From Oceanobacillus arenosus (lineage in GTDB: Bacteria; Bacillota; Bacilli; Bacillales; Amphibacillaceae): DNA of 64,000 bases. A model generated the notes under the pieces. That model ran no database searches, was not told the origin of the DNA, and worked only from the letters and a program-made list of their open reading frames with translations. The DNA is taken from assembly GCF_003369575.1 (NCBI RefSeq), contig NZ_PIOC01000010.1, forward strand, positions 337,317 to 401,316. The letters run 5' to 3'. A program made the position numbers and the translations under genes. Every line of letters begins with the position of its first letter. The first letter of the stretch is position 1. Below are positions 45,386 to 54,426 of this stretch, piece after piece.

Positions 45386-45700
45386 ATGAATACAATATTT
45401 ATCGCCGGCCATGCACGCCTCCCATCCGGAATGGCTGCCAAAAGCGTATATGAAACATTAACAATCACAGCAGAAATTGATAAAAAATACGGCGTAATTA
45501 TTGCTGCTAGCTGTACTCTAGCAACGGAGCATGGAAGAGAATTTGTTGGCCAATTGCTTAAAGGCTACAGTTTGCGAGATGGGATAGAAGGACCAGTTAA
45601 TCTAATAAAAGAGCATTATCTAGGGAAAGCAGGAAATGCACTGGTATCCGCATTAAAGGATCTATATAAGCAATACGAGGGGATCCCTCAAAAAGAATAA
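45386..45700 (+). CDS. DUF3870 family protein
   Basis: A 104-residue soluble protein of the DUF3870 family. It has the FIAGHARLPSGMAAKSVYE start, the central GVIIAASCTLATEHGREFV segment with a conserved cysteine and histidine, and the LLKGYSLRDGIEGPV motif. Function unknown. It follows lysine 6-dehydrogenase by 104 bases with no terminator between and probably belongs to the same transcript. The ribosome site (AAAGGAT) is moderate. Confidence 0.85.
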   Translation: MNTIFIAGHARLPSGMAAKSVYETLTITAEIDKKYGVIIAASCTLATEHGREFVGQLLKGYSLRDGIEGPVNLIKEHYLGKAGNALVSALKDLYKQYEGIPQKE

Positions 45701-45781
45701 GCGCGCCGCCCGCCTTAATCGATTATATCAGCGTAATTTACAATATTTCAGTATTTCCCTCAGATTCGCCGCTGAAAAAAT

Positions 45782-45826
45782 AAACCCGCATGAAATTTGG
45801 TTGAAAAACCATTCATGCGGGCTTAT
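45782..45826. terminator. Bidirectional terminator between the two catabolic operons
   Basis: CCCGCATGAA at 45785-45794 pairs with TTCATGCGGG at 45812-45821, with an inner GGTT/AACC pairing. Lies between DUF3870 and the converging semialdehyde dehydrogenase gene. Confidence 0.8.
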
Positions 45827-45838
45827 TAATGAGATTTC

Positions 45839-47284
45839 TTATTCAATTCCAATGGATACAAATTTCTTTTCTAAAAATTCGTCCATGCCGTGATGTCCGC
45901 CTTCTTTGCCGACGCCGGATTGCTTGATACCGCCAAACGGTCCTTCTGCAATTGCTGGATAGACATCATTGATGCCAATAATGCCATACTCTAATTGTTC
46001 CGATACACGAATAGCACGATTTGTGTTTTCAGTGAACAAGTAAGCAGCAAGCCCATAGTCTGTGTCATTTGCTTTCTTAATCACTTCATCTTCTTCATTA
46101 AATGTTTGGATTGGAAGTACAGGCCCAAATGTTTCCTCATGCATTACTAGCATATCATCCGTAGTATTTGCTAGAATCGTAGGATTGTAGAAATAACCGT
46201 CGAGATCACAATCCCAAGCGTCCCCGCCGTAAGCAATTTTAGCTCCTCTATTCACTGCGTCCTCTATATGTGATTTGACCTTTTCGGATGCCTTCTCATT
46301 AATTAATGGCCCAATTTCTACTCCATCTTCCAGTCCTGAACCGAGCTTCATTTGTTTTACCTTTTCAGTCAGTGCTGCAGTAAATTCTTCGGCAATGGAT
46401 TCATGTACATATAGTCGATTCGTACAAATACATGTTTGACCAGCATTTCTAAATTTACTTCCTAATACGAGGGTTGCTGCTTTATCAATATCTGCATCTG
46501 CATATACAATACTCGGGGCATGCCCGCCAAGCTCGAGTGAGAGTTTCTTCACATGCTCTGCACTTTCACGCATTAAATATTTACCGACACCTGTTGAGCC
46601 TGTAAACGTAATTAATCGCACTGCTTTATTTGTAAGCAAGCTTTGTCCGATTGCTTGTGCGTCACCAGTCACTAAATTGACAACACCATTAGGGATTCCT
46701 GCTCTCTCCATAATTTTCATAATTTCAATTGCTGACAAAGGTGTTTCCGATGCTGGTTTTAGCACAACAGTACAGCCAGCAGCTAATGCAGGGCCAATTT
46801 TCCTTGTAATCATGGAAGATGGGAAATTCCATGGGGTAATTGCACCAACAACACCAACCGGCTGTGGAATCACGAGCAGGCGCTTCGATTTATTAGATGA
46901 GGGAATCACTTCACCGTAAGCACGGCTCGCTTCTTCCGCATACCATAATAAATAATTCGCACTGATTTTTATTTCACCGAGTGCTTCAGCTAATGGCTTT
47001 CCTTGCTCAATGGTTAAGATTTTGGCTAATCGATCAGCATCCTCGAGCATGAGCTGCGATGCTTTGTATAAAATACTGCCGCGCTCTCGACCAGTCATTG
47101 TGCTCCATTGTGGAAATGCGTTACTGGCGGCCTCTATTGCTTCATCCGCTTCAGCTGTAGCTCCCAGTGCCACTTCGGTGATTGTTTCAAGTGTTGCGGG
47201 ATTATAAACTGTCTCTGTCTTTTGATCATCAACATCTTTCCATTCACCATTAATAAAGATGCTTTTCGTTAATTTATCAAACAT
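45839..47284 (-). CDS. Succinate/glutarate-semialdehyde dehydrogenase (GabD/DavD type)
   Basis: A 481-residue aldehyde dehydrogenase of the GabD family. It has the opening KSIFINGEWKDV, the PWNFPSSMITRK cofactor region, LELGGHAPSIVYADAD with the general base, and the catalytic cysteine in NAGQTCICTNR. GabD-like enzymes oxidise succinate or glutarate semialdehyde to the acid. The glutaryl-CoA-type genes upstream in the same operon favour glutarate semialdehyde. Start ATG 47284 follows GGGAGG by 7 bases; an ATG at 47305 has no ribosome site. Confidence 0.87.
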   Translation of the reverse strand: MFDKLTKSIFINGEWKDVDDQKTETVYNPATLETITEVALGATAEADEAIEAASNAFPQWSTMTGRERGSILYKASQLMLEDADRLAKILTIEQGKPLAEALGEIKISANYLLWYAEEASRAYGEVIPSSNKSKRLLVIPQPVGVVGAITPWNFPSSMITRKIGPALAAGCTVVLKPASETPLSAIEIMKIMERAGIPNGVVNLVTGDAQAIGQSLLTNKAVRLITFTGSTGVGKYLMRESAEHVKKLSLELGGHAPSIVYADADIDKAATLVLGSKFRNAGQTCICTNRLYVHESIAEEFTAALTEKVKQMKLGSGLEDGVEIGPLINEKASEKVKSHIEDAVNRGAKIAYGGDAWDCDLDGYFYNPTILANTTDDMLVMHEETFGPVLPIQTFNEEDEVIKKANDTDYGLAAYLFTENTNRAIRVSEQLEYGIIGINDVYPAIAEGPFGGIKQSGVGKEGGHHGMDEFLEKKFVSIGIE

Positions 47285-47357
47285 ATAGAAACCTCCCTTT
47301 TGCATTAAGCATATCTCATTACACCACGCAATATCAATTGATTCGAATGGAGAAAGT

Positions 47358-48548
47358 TTAATTTTCCCAAGGTGGGAGTGTTTTGTTCAAGGGCTTATCC
47401 TGCCGATATCCGAGCACATACTCTGCTTGCATTATTGTGTGTACTTCGCGTGTGCCTTCATATATGACAGGAGCTTTGGAATTCCGCAAATAACGTTCGA
47501 CTGGATATTCATCTGAATAGCCATATGCACCGTGAATTTGTACGGCATCATTTGCAGCCGCATTGGCAAAGTCGCATGCCTGCCATTTTGCAAGCGAAGT
47601 TTCTCTCGTATTGCGTTTTCCTCGGTTTTTTAATTCTCCTGCACGATAAACGAGCAAGCGGCTCATTTGAAAGCCGGCCTCCATTTTGGCAATCATTTGT
47701 TGCACTAATTGATGCTTACCAATTTCCTTTCCAAAGGTTTCCCGCTCATGGGCATATTTGATGCTCGATTCTAAACAAGCCATAATTTGCCCTACAGCTC
47801 CTGCTGCAACAGTAAAACGTCCATTATCGAGCGCGGCCATTGCAATTTTAAATCCTTCACCTTCCTCGCCAAGGAGGTTTTCTTTTGGCACTTTTACATT
47901 ATCAAAAAATATCTCACCAGTATTACCGGAACGAATGCCATGCTTCCCTTTAATTGCTTTTGAAGAAAAACCGTCCCAGGTGCGCTCGATGATGAAGGCA
48001 GAGATTGCTTTATGCTTTGCTGATTTCTCTCCTGTGTATGCAAAAACTAAGAAATGATCTGCAATATCACATAACGAAATCCATGTCTTTTGCCCATTTA
48101 ATATATAGTGATCGTCTTGTTTAGTTGCAGTTGCTTGCAGTGCCGCAACATCTGATCCAGCGCCAGGTTCTGTCAGTCCGAACGCACCGATTTTCTCGCC
48201 TTTTGCCTGTGGGACGAGGTATTTAAGCTTCTGTTCCTCGGTTCCCCATTGAAGTAATGTCATGCTATTTAAGCCAATATGAACAGAAACAGCGGTACGG
48301 AATGCTGTGTCTCCACGCTCTAATTCTTCACAAACAATTGCAAGTGCATTATAATCCATGCCGCTCCCGCCATACTTTTCAGGAATGCAGACACCCATCA
48401 ATCCAAGCGCAGCCAGCTTTGGCAATAGACTAGGATCAAAATATCCCCGTCGATCCCATTCAGCAATATATGGCAGAATTTCTTTATCTGTAAAATCTCT
48501 TACGGTTCTCCGCAGCATCATTTGTTCTTCAGTAAAATCAAAATTCAT
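47358..48548 (-). CDS. Acyl-CoA dehydrogenase, possibly glutaryl-CoA dehydrogenase
   Basis: A 396-residue FAD enzyme of the acyl-CoA dehydrogenase fold. It has GLTEPGAGSDVAALQATA with the FAD-binding region, and the C-terminal YEGTREVHTIMQAEYVLG with the catalytic base Glu364. Arg84 in the segment GDTAFRTAVSVH stands where glutaryl-CoA dehydrogenases have the arginine that binds the distal carboxylate. With the CoA-transferase (4-base ATGA overlap) this suggests conversion of glutaryl-CoA to crotonyl-CoA. A medium- or branched-chain substrate remains possible. Confidence 0.8.
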   Translation of the reverse strand: MNFDFTEEQMMLRRTVRDFTDKEILPYIAEWDRRGYFDPSLLPKLAALGLMGVCIPEKYGGSGMDYNALAIVCEELERGDTAFRTAVSVHIGLNSMTLLQWGTEEQKLKYLVPQAKGEKIGAFGLTEPGAGSDVAALQATATKQDDHYILNGQKTWISLCDIADHFLVFAYTGEKSAKHKAISAFIIERTWDGFSSKAIKGKHGIRSGNTGEIFFDNVKVPKENLLGEEGEGFKIAMAALDNGRFTVAAGAVGQIMACLESSIKYAHERETFGKEIGKHQLVQQMIAKMEAGFQMSRLLVYRAGELKNRGKRNTRETSLAKWQACDFANAAANDAVQIHGAYGYSDEYPVERYLRNSKAPVIYEGTREVHTIMQAEYVLGYRQDKPLNKTLPPWEN

Positions 48549-49705
48549 TTTTCCATCTCCTCATCTTTTAATTTGGATAAAATGGCTTCATTATGTTCTC
48601 CGGCATTTGGTGGGTGATGCCGCATCGTTACAGGGGTCCGTGAGAGCTTCAATGGACTACCAATTATTTTGATAGATCCAGCTGTTGGATGCTCGTAATC
48701 AATAAACATATCTCTCTTAATGAGCTGCGGATCCAGTGTTACCTCTTTAAGATTTTGAATCGGTCCACAGGGAATATTGTTTTCATGACACTTTTCCAGC
48801 CAGTGAACGCTTGTTTTTGTTAGCAAGACTTGCTGCAGAATGGGGATTAATTGCTTCCGATGCATTACTCTATCTGGATTTGCAGTAAATCGCTGATCCG
48901 AGCTAATCGTCGGAATTGCCAAAATAGAGCATAGTGCCTGAAACTGCCGATCATTGCCAACTGCGATCACCATTTCTCCATCACTTGTTTGGAAGGTTTG
49001 ATATGGTACAATATTCGCATGCTGATTCCCCAGAGCAGTAGGGATCTTGCCTGACATTAAATAGCTGCTGCCAATATTTACAAGTGAGCTCACAGCCGTA
49101 TCATATAAGGAAATATCTAGTTTTTGGCCAATATTGGAATGGTTGCGCTCCAGCAATGCAGCTTGAATACCGATACAGGCATAAAGCCCGGTTAAAATAT
49201 CGGTAATTGCAACACCAAGCTTTTGCGGTCCTGAGGTTTCATCTCCCGTTATACTCATTAGTCCGCTCATTGCCTGGATGATAAAATCATATCCTGGCAT
49301 ATCTTTCTTTGGACCCGTTTCCCCGAATCCTGTAATGGAACAATAAACAATTCCTGGATTGATTGCCGATAGAGTGTCATAGTCAATTCCCAGTCGTTCC
49401 ATTGTTCCCGTTTTAAAGTTATTCAGGACGACATCCGCTTTTTTAATCAGGTTTTTAATAATCCTGATGCCTTCCTCTGACTTTAAATCAACAGTGATGC
49501 TTTGTTTATTGCGATTTGCAGAAAGATAATAGGCGCTGACATCATGTTGGAATGGGGGTCCCCATTTACGTGTCTCATCACTGCCGCCAGGTGCTTCAAC
49601 CTTTATTACTTCCGCACCGAGATCGCCGAGGATCATCGTGCAGTATGGACCTGCTAGCACTCTTGATAAATCTAGTACCGTAATATTCTCCAGTGCACCT
49701 GCCAA
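48545..49705 (-). CDS. CaiB/BaiF class III CoA-transferase
   Basis: A 386-residue family III CoA-transferase. The typical start ENITVLDLSRVLAGPYCTMI, the catalytic aspartate region YDFIIQAMSGLMSITG and the KSEEGIRIIKNLIKKADVVL stretch are present. The family moves CoA between carboxylic acids; the mammalian homologue SUGCT makes glutaryl-CoA from glutarate and succinyl-CoA. Here it overlaps the acyl-CoA dehydrogenase start by 4 bases, so the two are translated together. First gene of the three-gene minus-strand operon, with GAGGAGGAAT before its ATG. Confidence 0.85.
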   Translation of the reverse strand: MAGALENITVLDLSRVLAGPYCTMILGDLGAEVIKVEAPGGSDETRKWGPPFQHDVSAYYLSANRNKQSITVDLKSEEGIRIIKNLIKKADVVLNNFKTGTMERLGIDYDTLSAINPGIVYCSITGFGETGPKKDMPGYDFIIQAMSGLMSITGDETSGPQKLGVAITDILTGLYACIGIQAALLERNHSNIGQKLDISLYDTAVSSLVNIGSSYLMSGKIPTALGNQHANIVPYQTFQTSDGEMVIAVGNDRQFQALCSILAIPTISSDQRFTANPDRVMHRKQLIPILQQVLLTKTSVHWLEKCHENNIPCGPIQNLKEVTLDPQLIKRDMFIDYEHPTAGSIKIIGSPLKLSRTPVTMRHHPPNAGEHNEAILSKLKDEEMEK

Positions 49706-49730
49706 TGTTTATTCCTCCTCTCTAGGTTCA

Positions 49731-49786
49731 AAAAAAAGCCAGTTCAAATAGATTACATAGTGGTAATCAACATTGAACTGGCTTTT
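49731..49786 (-). terminator. Leader terminator/attenuator of the CoA-transferase operon
   Basis: A 14-bp stem (49734-49747 with 49773-49786) followed on the minus strand by a run of eight T. It lies in the leader, only about 25 bases before the CoA-transferase start and after the promoter, so it would end most transcripts unless overcome. Confidence 0.7.
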
Positions 49787-49904
49787 ATCTGCTTTTTTCG
49801 TCTTTGTTAAGGACTTTGTGCAGAATAGGCAGCATTATATAATTCAATCATCATTCAACGTGTGCACTTAACGTGGTATCCGTTTTACACGTTTCATTGA
49901 AACA

Positions 49905-49941
49905 ATTATAATCGATATTGAATATTTTGTAAACGCTTTCT
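49905..49941 (-). promoter_or_regulatory. Sigma-A promoter with overlapping CcpA cre site
   Basis: On the minus strand TTTACA (49928-49933) and TATAAT (49905-49910) are 17 bases apart. The bases 49928-49941, TGTAAACGCTTTCT read on the plus strand, match the catabolite-responsive element consensus and cover the -35. Expression should be repressed by CcpA when preferred sugars are present. Confidence 0.8.
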
Positions 49942-50185
49942 TGTATAAAGTACTACAGAGCGAGCAGGTAGATTTAAAATTACTTTGACAGATAGAGTAT
50001 ATTATAAAAAGCAGAATGGAGTGGCATGAAATATGAAAGAGATAATAAAATTTTCTGTTTTTTGTTAGCTTGATGGCTTTTGGGGGGGATCGCCCCTCCT
50101 ACTCGATTTATTGAACAATAGTAAGCGTTTAGTTTCATAAGCGTTCCATTTAAAGAGGAATCGCCATTGGCGATTCCTAAGATTA

Positions 50186-51397
50186 TTATTTATTTGCTGC
50201 GTTTATGGTACTAAGTGAATTGTTAAGTGCCGTTTTACACTTGTTTACATCAGGATTCGATGAACGCACTGCTGCTAGCAAAGAGTCAATTGTTCCATCA
50301 ATTTTTGTCCATGTAGTGCTATCAATATTTCGAAGCTTAGGTTCTTGTGTATCCCACTGATGTTCCAAATTATCAGCGCCTTTTTTTGCTGAAGCAACGC
50401 CGTTTGTATTTACAGAGTTTAGCATATCATTTTCAATTTTAACAAAATCATTTAATTGACCTGCTAATGTAGCTTGTTGCACTAAAGCACCTTGTGATGC
50501 AATATTATTACTGAGCCAGTTATAACCACCTATACCAACAACTAAGAAAATTATGAGTACAACAATCGTTTGTGTTAGCACATTTTTCTTATTTGTATTA
50601 CTTTGGTTTGTTTTCGCTATATCACTTTTAGTATTTGTATCAATTTTTGAAACGGCAAGGAAAATGATGATCGCTAAAATCGCGGTAAGAAAAACCACAC
50701 TCGTAATGGTTGTTCCGAGTCCTAATCCGCCATTTATTTTTGATTGAGATAGGTAATCCCCAAGTGACGCTCCAAGCGGACGAGTTAAAATATACGCAAT
50801 CCAGAAAGCTAATACTCCGTCAAGTTTGAAAAATTTATAAGCTAAGAACACAAGAGCAATAATAATAACAACGCCTATTCCTGTGTTAAGATAACCTAGA
50901 CCAAGTTGTTCGGAATATAAATCGCCGACCGCTGTTCCAAGTGCGAAGGTGAAAAGGATCGTAAGCCAGTAGAAAACTTCTCTTTTTCTAGTAAAAATCG
51001 AGTGGATCGATAGTGTTTTTTCACTAAGATACCAAAATAGAAAAGTCAGTCCTAGTAGCACCGAGAATACAACTGTACTAACCTCAAGTGGTACGCCCAT
51101 ATTATCTGTCAAATTATCCGTTACCAGTGTTCCAAATACGCTTATAAGCACAACTGTTACCCAGTAAATGGATGGAACATATTTGTTTGCTTTAAATTGA
51201 AAAAACAATGCAATCAAAAACGCAACTCCCATAATAATGGTAGTAAGAGTTAAACCAAGTCCAATGTTGAAATTGATGAAATCAGCAAATGTTTCACCAA
51301 CAGTTGTACACAAAACTTTGATGATCCAAAAGAAAATCGTCACTTGTGGCACTTTGTTAAGTAAAATCTTCATTTCATTTTGGTTTCCTTGCATATA
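50186..51397 (-). CDS. COG4705-like membrane protein with four internal repeats
   Basis: A 403-residue protein. Eight to nine membrane helices make four related two-helix units, each with a small acidic motif before a GLG-type turn: TTVGETFADFINFNIGLG, FGTLVTDNLTDNMGV, LGTAVGDLYSEQLGLGYL and LGASLGDYLSQ. Another helix then leads to an external helical tail of about 110 residues. Function unknown. Start 51397 has AGAGAGG upstream; a longer frame to 51574 adds 59 residues without a ribosome site. Confidence 0.72.
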   Translation of the reverse strand, partial: YMQGNQNEMKILLNKVPQVTIFFWIIKVLCTTVGETFADFINFNIGLGLTLTTIIMGVAFLIALFFQFKANKYVPSIYWVTVVLISVFGTLVTDNLTDNMGVPLEVSTVVFSVLLGLTFLFWYLSEKTLSIHSIFTRKREVFYWLTILFTFALGTAVGDLYSEQLGLGYLNTGIGVVIIIALVFLAYKFFKLDGVLAFWIAYILTRPLGASLGDYLSQSKINGGLGLGTTITSVVFLTAILAIIIFLAVSKIDTNTKSDIAKTNQSNTNKKNVLTQTIVVLIIFLVVGIGGYNWLSNNIASQGALVQQATLAGQLNDFVKIENDMLNSVNTNGVASAKKGADNLEHQWDTQEPKLRNIDSTTWTKIDGTIDSLLAAVRSSNPDVNKCKTALNNSLSTINAANK

Positions 51398-51859
51398 TAT
51401 TTTCCTCTCTAAAGTGGTTTTCCACAATTTAATTTTATTGTCCTCTCTAATTAAAGGATACCCATCCAAATCCAAGTTAATCATTAAGAAAGTCTGCGCT
51501 GTTCCTTCCATAGTCGTCGCTAAAATATTGAGGATTCCAAAAAGTATGGTGACATATGATTCTATACTTAGCATTTATTGACTTGAATATTTGAACGATT
51601 CGGATTGCTCGGAAAATCCTAAGTTTCCTTTGATGTAACTCATCTCCTTTTTGGAAGTAGTCATTGTTACAAAGCAATCTCCATTCCTTATTTTCATTTG
51701 AGATGATGTTAGTCACTATTATATTACAAATGGAGAGGCTATTTATTAGAAACTGATTAAGATTAACTTAAGTGATTATTAAGTATAAGTGGCATTTTTT
51801 TATTGTAGATACGGCCCAGGAGTGTTGAAGAATGTTTTATTTCAAGACAAGAAGGAAAG
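51398..51859. other. Intergenic stretch without recognised gene
   Basis: About 460 bases between the COG4705-like gene and the broken hydrolase. The minus-strand frame 51397-51574 stays open but has no start support. No terminator or promoter was found with confidence. Confidence 0.4.
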
Positions 51860-52691
51860 AATATAGTTCACGAGGGACCTGGAACTCCGGAAATCCCATA
51901 TGCTGCTGAATATCAGGACTTATTGGAATCAGGTTTTACCGTCGTACAATATGATCAGAGGGCAAGTGGTAAATCATATCATTTTTTTGAGGACTATTCT
52001 AATCTGACAACGGATTTACTTGTAGAGGATTTATTAGCGATGACAGATTACATATCAGAACGTCTGGGGCAAGAAAAAGTCATATTAAAGGGACATTCTG
52101 CTGGTACATATATTGGTATACAGGCTGCAAATCAAGCCCCTGAAAAATATGCAGCATATATTGGTATCGGGCAGATGGGCGATACAACAGAAAGCGAGCT
52201 TGACGGCTTATCATATGTAATAGAACAGGCTGAAATAGAGGGCAATCATGATGATGTGTTATATTTGCAAAGTCTAACGGGCCAAATTGAAAATGGCGAT
52301 ACGATAACACCGCGAGAGTATGTTATAAAATATGGTGGTTATGCAAGACTTATCGATAATCCAGGCGATATTCTAAGTGTTTTATTAGGCAGTGAATATA
52401 ACTTATTAGATGCTTTTCGGTAACAATTGGATGGCTTATTCTCAGGAAGTGCTGTTAAAGGATATATTGGAAAATCCATTGCCAAATATCGTAACAAAAC
52501 TTGACATTCCAGTTTATTTTGTGATGGGAAAATATGATCATATGACCTCATCAAATGTAGCAAAAACATACTTTGATAGAATTGAAGCAGATCAGAGGGA
52601 ATTTATTGCATTTGAGCAATCAGCCCATTATCCGCATGTTGAAGAAAAGGAAAAATTTTCTCAATAAATGACTGATACTTTTTTACAATAA
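51860..52691 (+). pseudogene. Alpha/beta hydrolase (proline-iminopeptidase-like), broken
   Basis: The frame gives HEGPGTPEIPY where the family has HGGPG, then VVQYDQRASGKSYHFFEDYS and the nucleophile elbow LKGHSAGTYIG. It reaches a stop at about 52423 after NLLDAFR. Another frame resumes with YSQEVLLKDILENPLPNIV, VYFVMGKYDHMT and the histidine region SAHYPHVEE, with a further stop before MTDTFLQ. The N-terminal part, including any signal or start, is missing. At least three lesions make it non-functional. Confidence 0.85.
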
Positions 52692-52799
52692 TTAGCGTTT
52701 AAGTATGTTATAGCTATGTTTCTAATTTGAATATTCAGTTAATATTGTGGGAAATGTGATAAAATAAGGTAAACTGGATTTGAAATGGGGATGTTCATC

Positions 52800-52870
52800 T
52801 TGAATAAGGATAAATTAACACCTGAAGGAAGAAGAGAAGATTGAGATAGGAGGAATTGAAAGAATATCAT
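52800..52870 (+). pseudogene. DUF6366 N-terminal remnant
   Basis: TTG at 52800 opens MNKDKLTPEGRRED, then a stop. With one base restored it would read on as RLR-stop-EELK, matching the start of the intact gene at 40509. The membrane helix part is lost. Confidence 0.65.
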
Positions 52871-53101
52871 TGTTTACCCTGGCTGCTGTTTACGAAGATT
52901 TGCTGATGTTTTGTGAAGCAAACTGCATTCAAGTGGAGAAAACTAAAGATTATCAGATTCTCTAAAAAAACAGGATAATGTGCATTTATGGATTTAGAAT
53001 TAAACAATTTTAATATTGTATAGTGCAATTCAACAACACATTAAAAAATGTTGAATATGCTGGTAATACTACTAATGATATTTAGATTGGAGTGAAGGAT
53101 T

Positions 53102-53971
53102 GTGATACAACTAGCAGGGATGCAGTTTAAACAAAGTGGTAACTGGCCATCTGATAGTATTGAAAGTGTAATAATTCAACGAATGCAGGAAGCTCCAATC
53201 GTTTATTCATATCAATCCATGTACGAATTATCATTTGAACTCAAGCTGAGAAAAAACATCATAGAAAGTTCAAGATCCATGAATCAAGGCGCTTCACCGT
53301 TTGCGAACTTAGCAAATTCTCGTTGTAACCCCCAATATTGGCAATTGACAGAAGCTGGCGGATTCCGATTAAGGGATGATGCAGAACCATCTGATGCTAT
53401 TCGAGACATTTACAAGAATAGTGCACTATATGCGTTTGAATGTGCTACTGCAATAATAATTATCTATTACCATGCTGTTCTAGGCAGTATTGATGAACAT
53501 TTATTTAATCAATTATTCCGTAACCTCTATTTATATAGCTGGCATTCTGATTCTGATCTTGGAATACACGACATTAAAACGAGTCATTTCTTACCTGGGG
53601 ATGTCGTTTACTTTAATAATCCAGATTTTAATCGAGAAACTCCTTGGTGGCAAGGAGAAAATGCCGTAGTTCTCGAAGATGGCACATATTTTGGGCATGG
53701 AATAGGAATAGAGAAAGCTGAACAAATGATTCAAGCTCTAAATAAGACAAGAATGCCAGGGAGTAATCAATCAGCCTATCTGGAAATTTTTGCCACAAGG
53801 CTATCATTTAAACATTTGGCGAAATATTCGATGCTGCCACGAGGTTATTTAAAACATAAAATGCAACATATCATATTTCACCATAATGAAAGTTCAATTA
53901 CGTATAATAGATACCTAAATTATTTAAATATGATTTATAATCAGATAAACGATATAAACTTATACCCATGA
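53102..53971 (+). CDS. tgl: Spore coat protein-glutamine gamma-glutamyltransferase
   Basis: A 289-residue spore-coat transglutaminase that crosslinks coat proteins through glutamine-lysine bonds in the mother cell. The catalytic triad corresponding to Cys116, Glu187 and His200 of B. subtilis Tgl is seen at Cys114 (AFECATAIIIIYYHA), Glu186 (WWQGENAVVL) and His199 (YFGHGIGIE). The C-terminal tail is some 40 residues longer than in B. subtilis (245). Start is GTG at 53102 after GAGTGAAGGA. Monocistronic. Its presence supports an endospore former. Confidence 0.93.
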   Translation: MIQLAGMQFKQSGNWPSDSIESVIIQRMQEAPIVYSYQSMYELSFELKLRKNIIESSRSMNQGASPFANLANSRCNPQYWQLTEAGGFRLRDDAEPSDAIRDIYKNSALYAFECATAIIIIYYHAVLGSIDEHLFNQLFRNLYLYSWHSDSDLGIHDIKTSHFLPGDVVYFNNPDFNRETPWWQGENAVVLEDGTYFGHGIGIEKAEQMIQALNKTRMPGSNQSAYLEIFATRLSFKHLAKYSMLPRGYLKHKMQHIIFHHNESSITYNRYLNYLNMIYNQINDINLYP

Positions 53972-54102
53972 AAGATAATGTTACGTGATAAAAAGGTTGA
54001 TTAATATTATGATGTTGATGTATAGAGTTGTTGAATTAAAGGGGAAAGTTAGCTAAATAAATATATTTAAAAAGAGAAATAAGATTGTTACCAAACACAA
54101 TC

Positions 54103-54426
54103 TTATTTCAAATCTTCTTCTACAAATTTTTTAAGAGCTGATAGCTTATCCTCCCAATAGTTTTCTAAAAATGTAAGCCAATTTTGTATTTCAACTAATG
54201 GATCTGGATTAAGTCTATAGCGGGTTTCACGTCCAATCTTCTGGCTTATGACAAGACCAGAAATCGAGAGAAAATACAGGTGTTTATTCACAGCTGTGCG
54301 GCTTATTGGGAAGTTTTCTGCAATTTCATCTATTGATAATTCCTTTTCTGTAAGTAATTTTAATATACTGCGTCGAGTAGGATCGGAAATTGCTTGAAGA
54401 ACATCATGCTTAGGTTGGTTAACCAT
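54103..54426 (-). CDS. ArsR-family transcriptional regulator
   Basis: A 107-residue winged-helix regulator: VLQAISDPTRRSILKLLTEK opening, recognition helix SRTAVNKHLYFLSISGLV, then the wing GRETRYRLNPDPLVE. No cysteine metal site is visible, so it is of the non-metal type often paired with an SRPBCC (AHSA1) protein. Here its start codon directly follows the stop of such a gene, which is truncated. The regulator itself seems intact. Confidence 0.88.
   Translation of the reverse strand: MVNQPKHDVLQAISDPTRRSILKLLTEKELSIDEIAENFPISRTAVNKHLYFLSISGLVISQKIGRETRYRLNPDPLVEIQNWLTFLENYWEDKLSALKKFVEEDLK

Noticed and set aside
47284..47305. The upstream ATG of the semialdehyde dehydrogenase
   Set aside because: The GGGAGG ribosome site lies between the two ATG codons, so the inner one is used.
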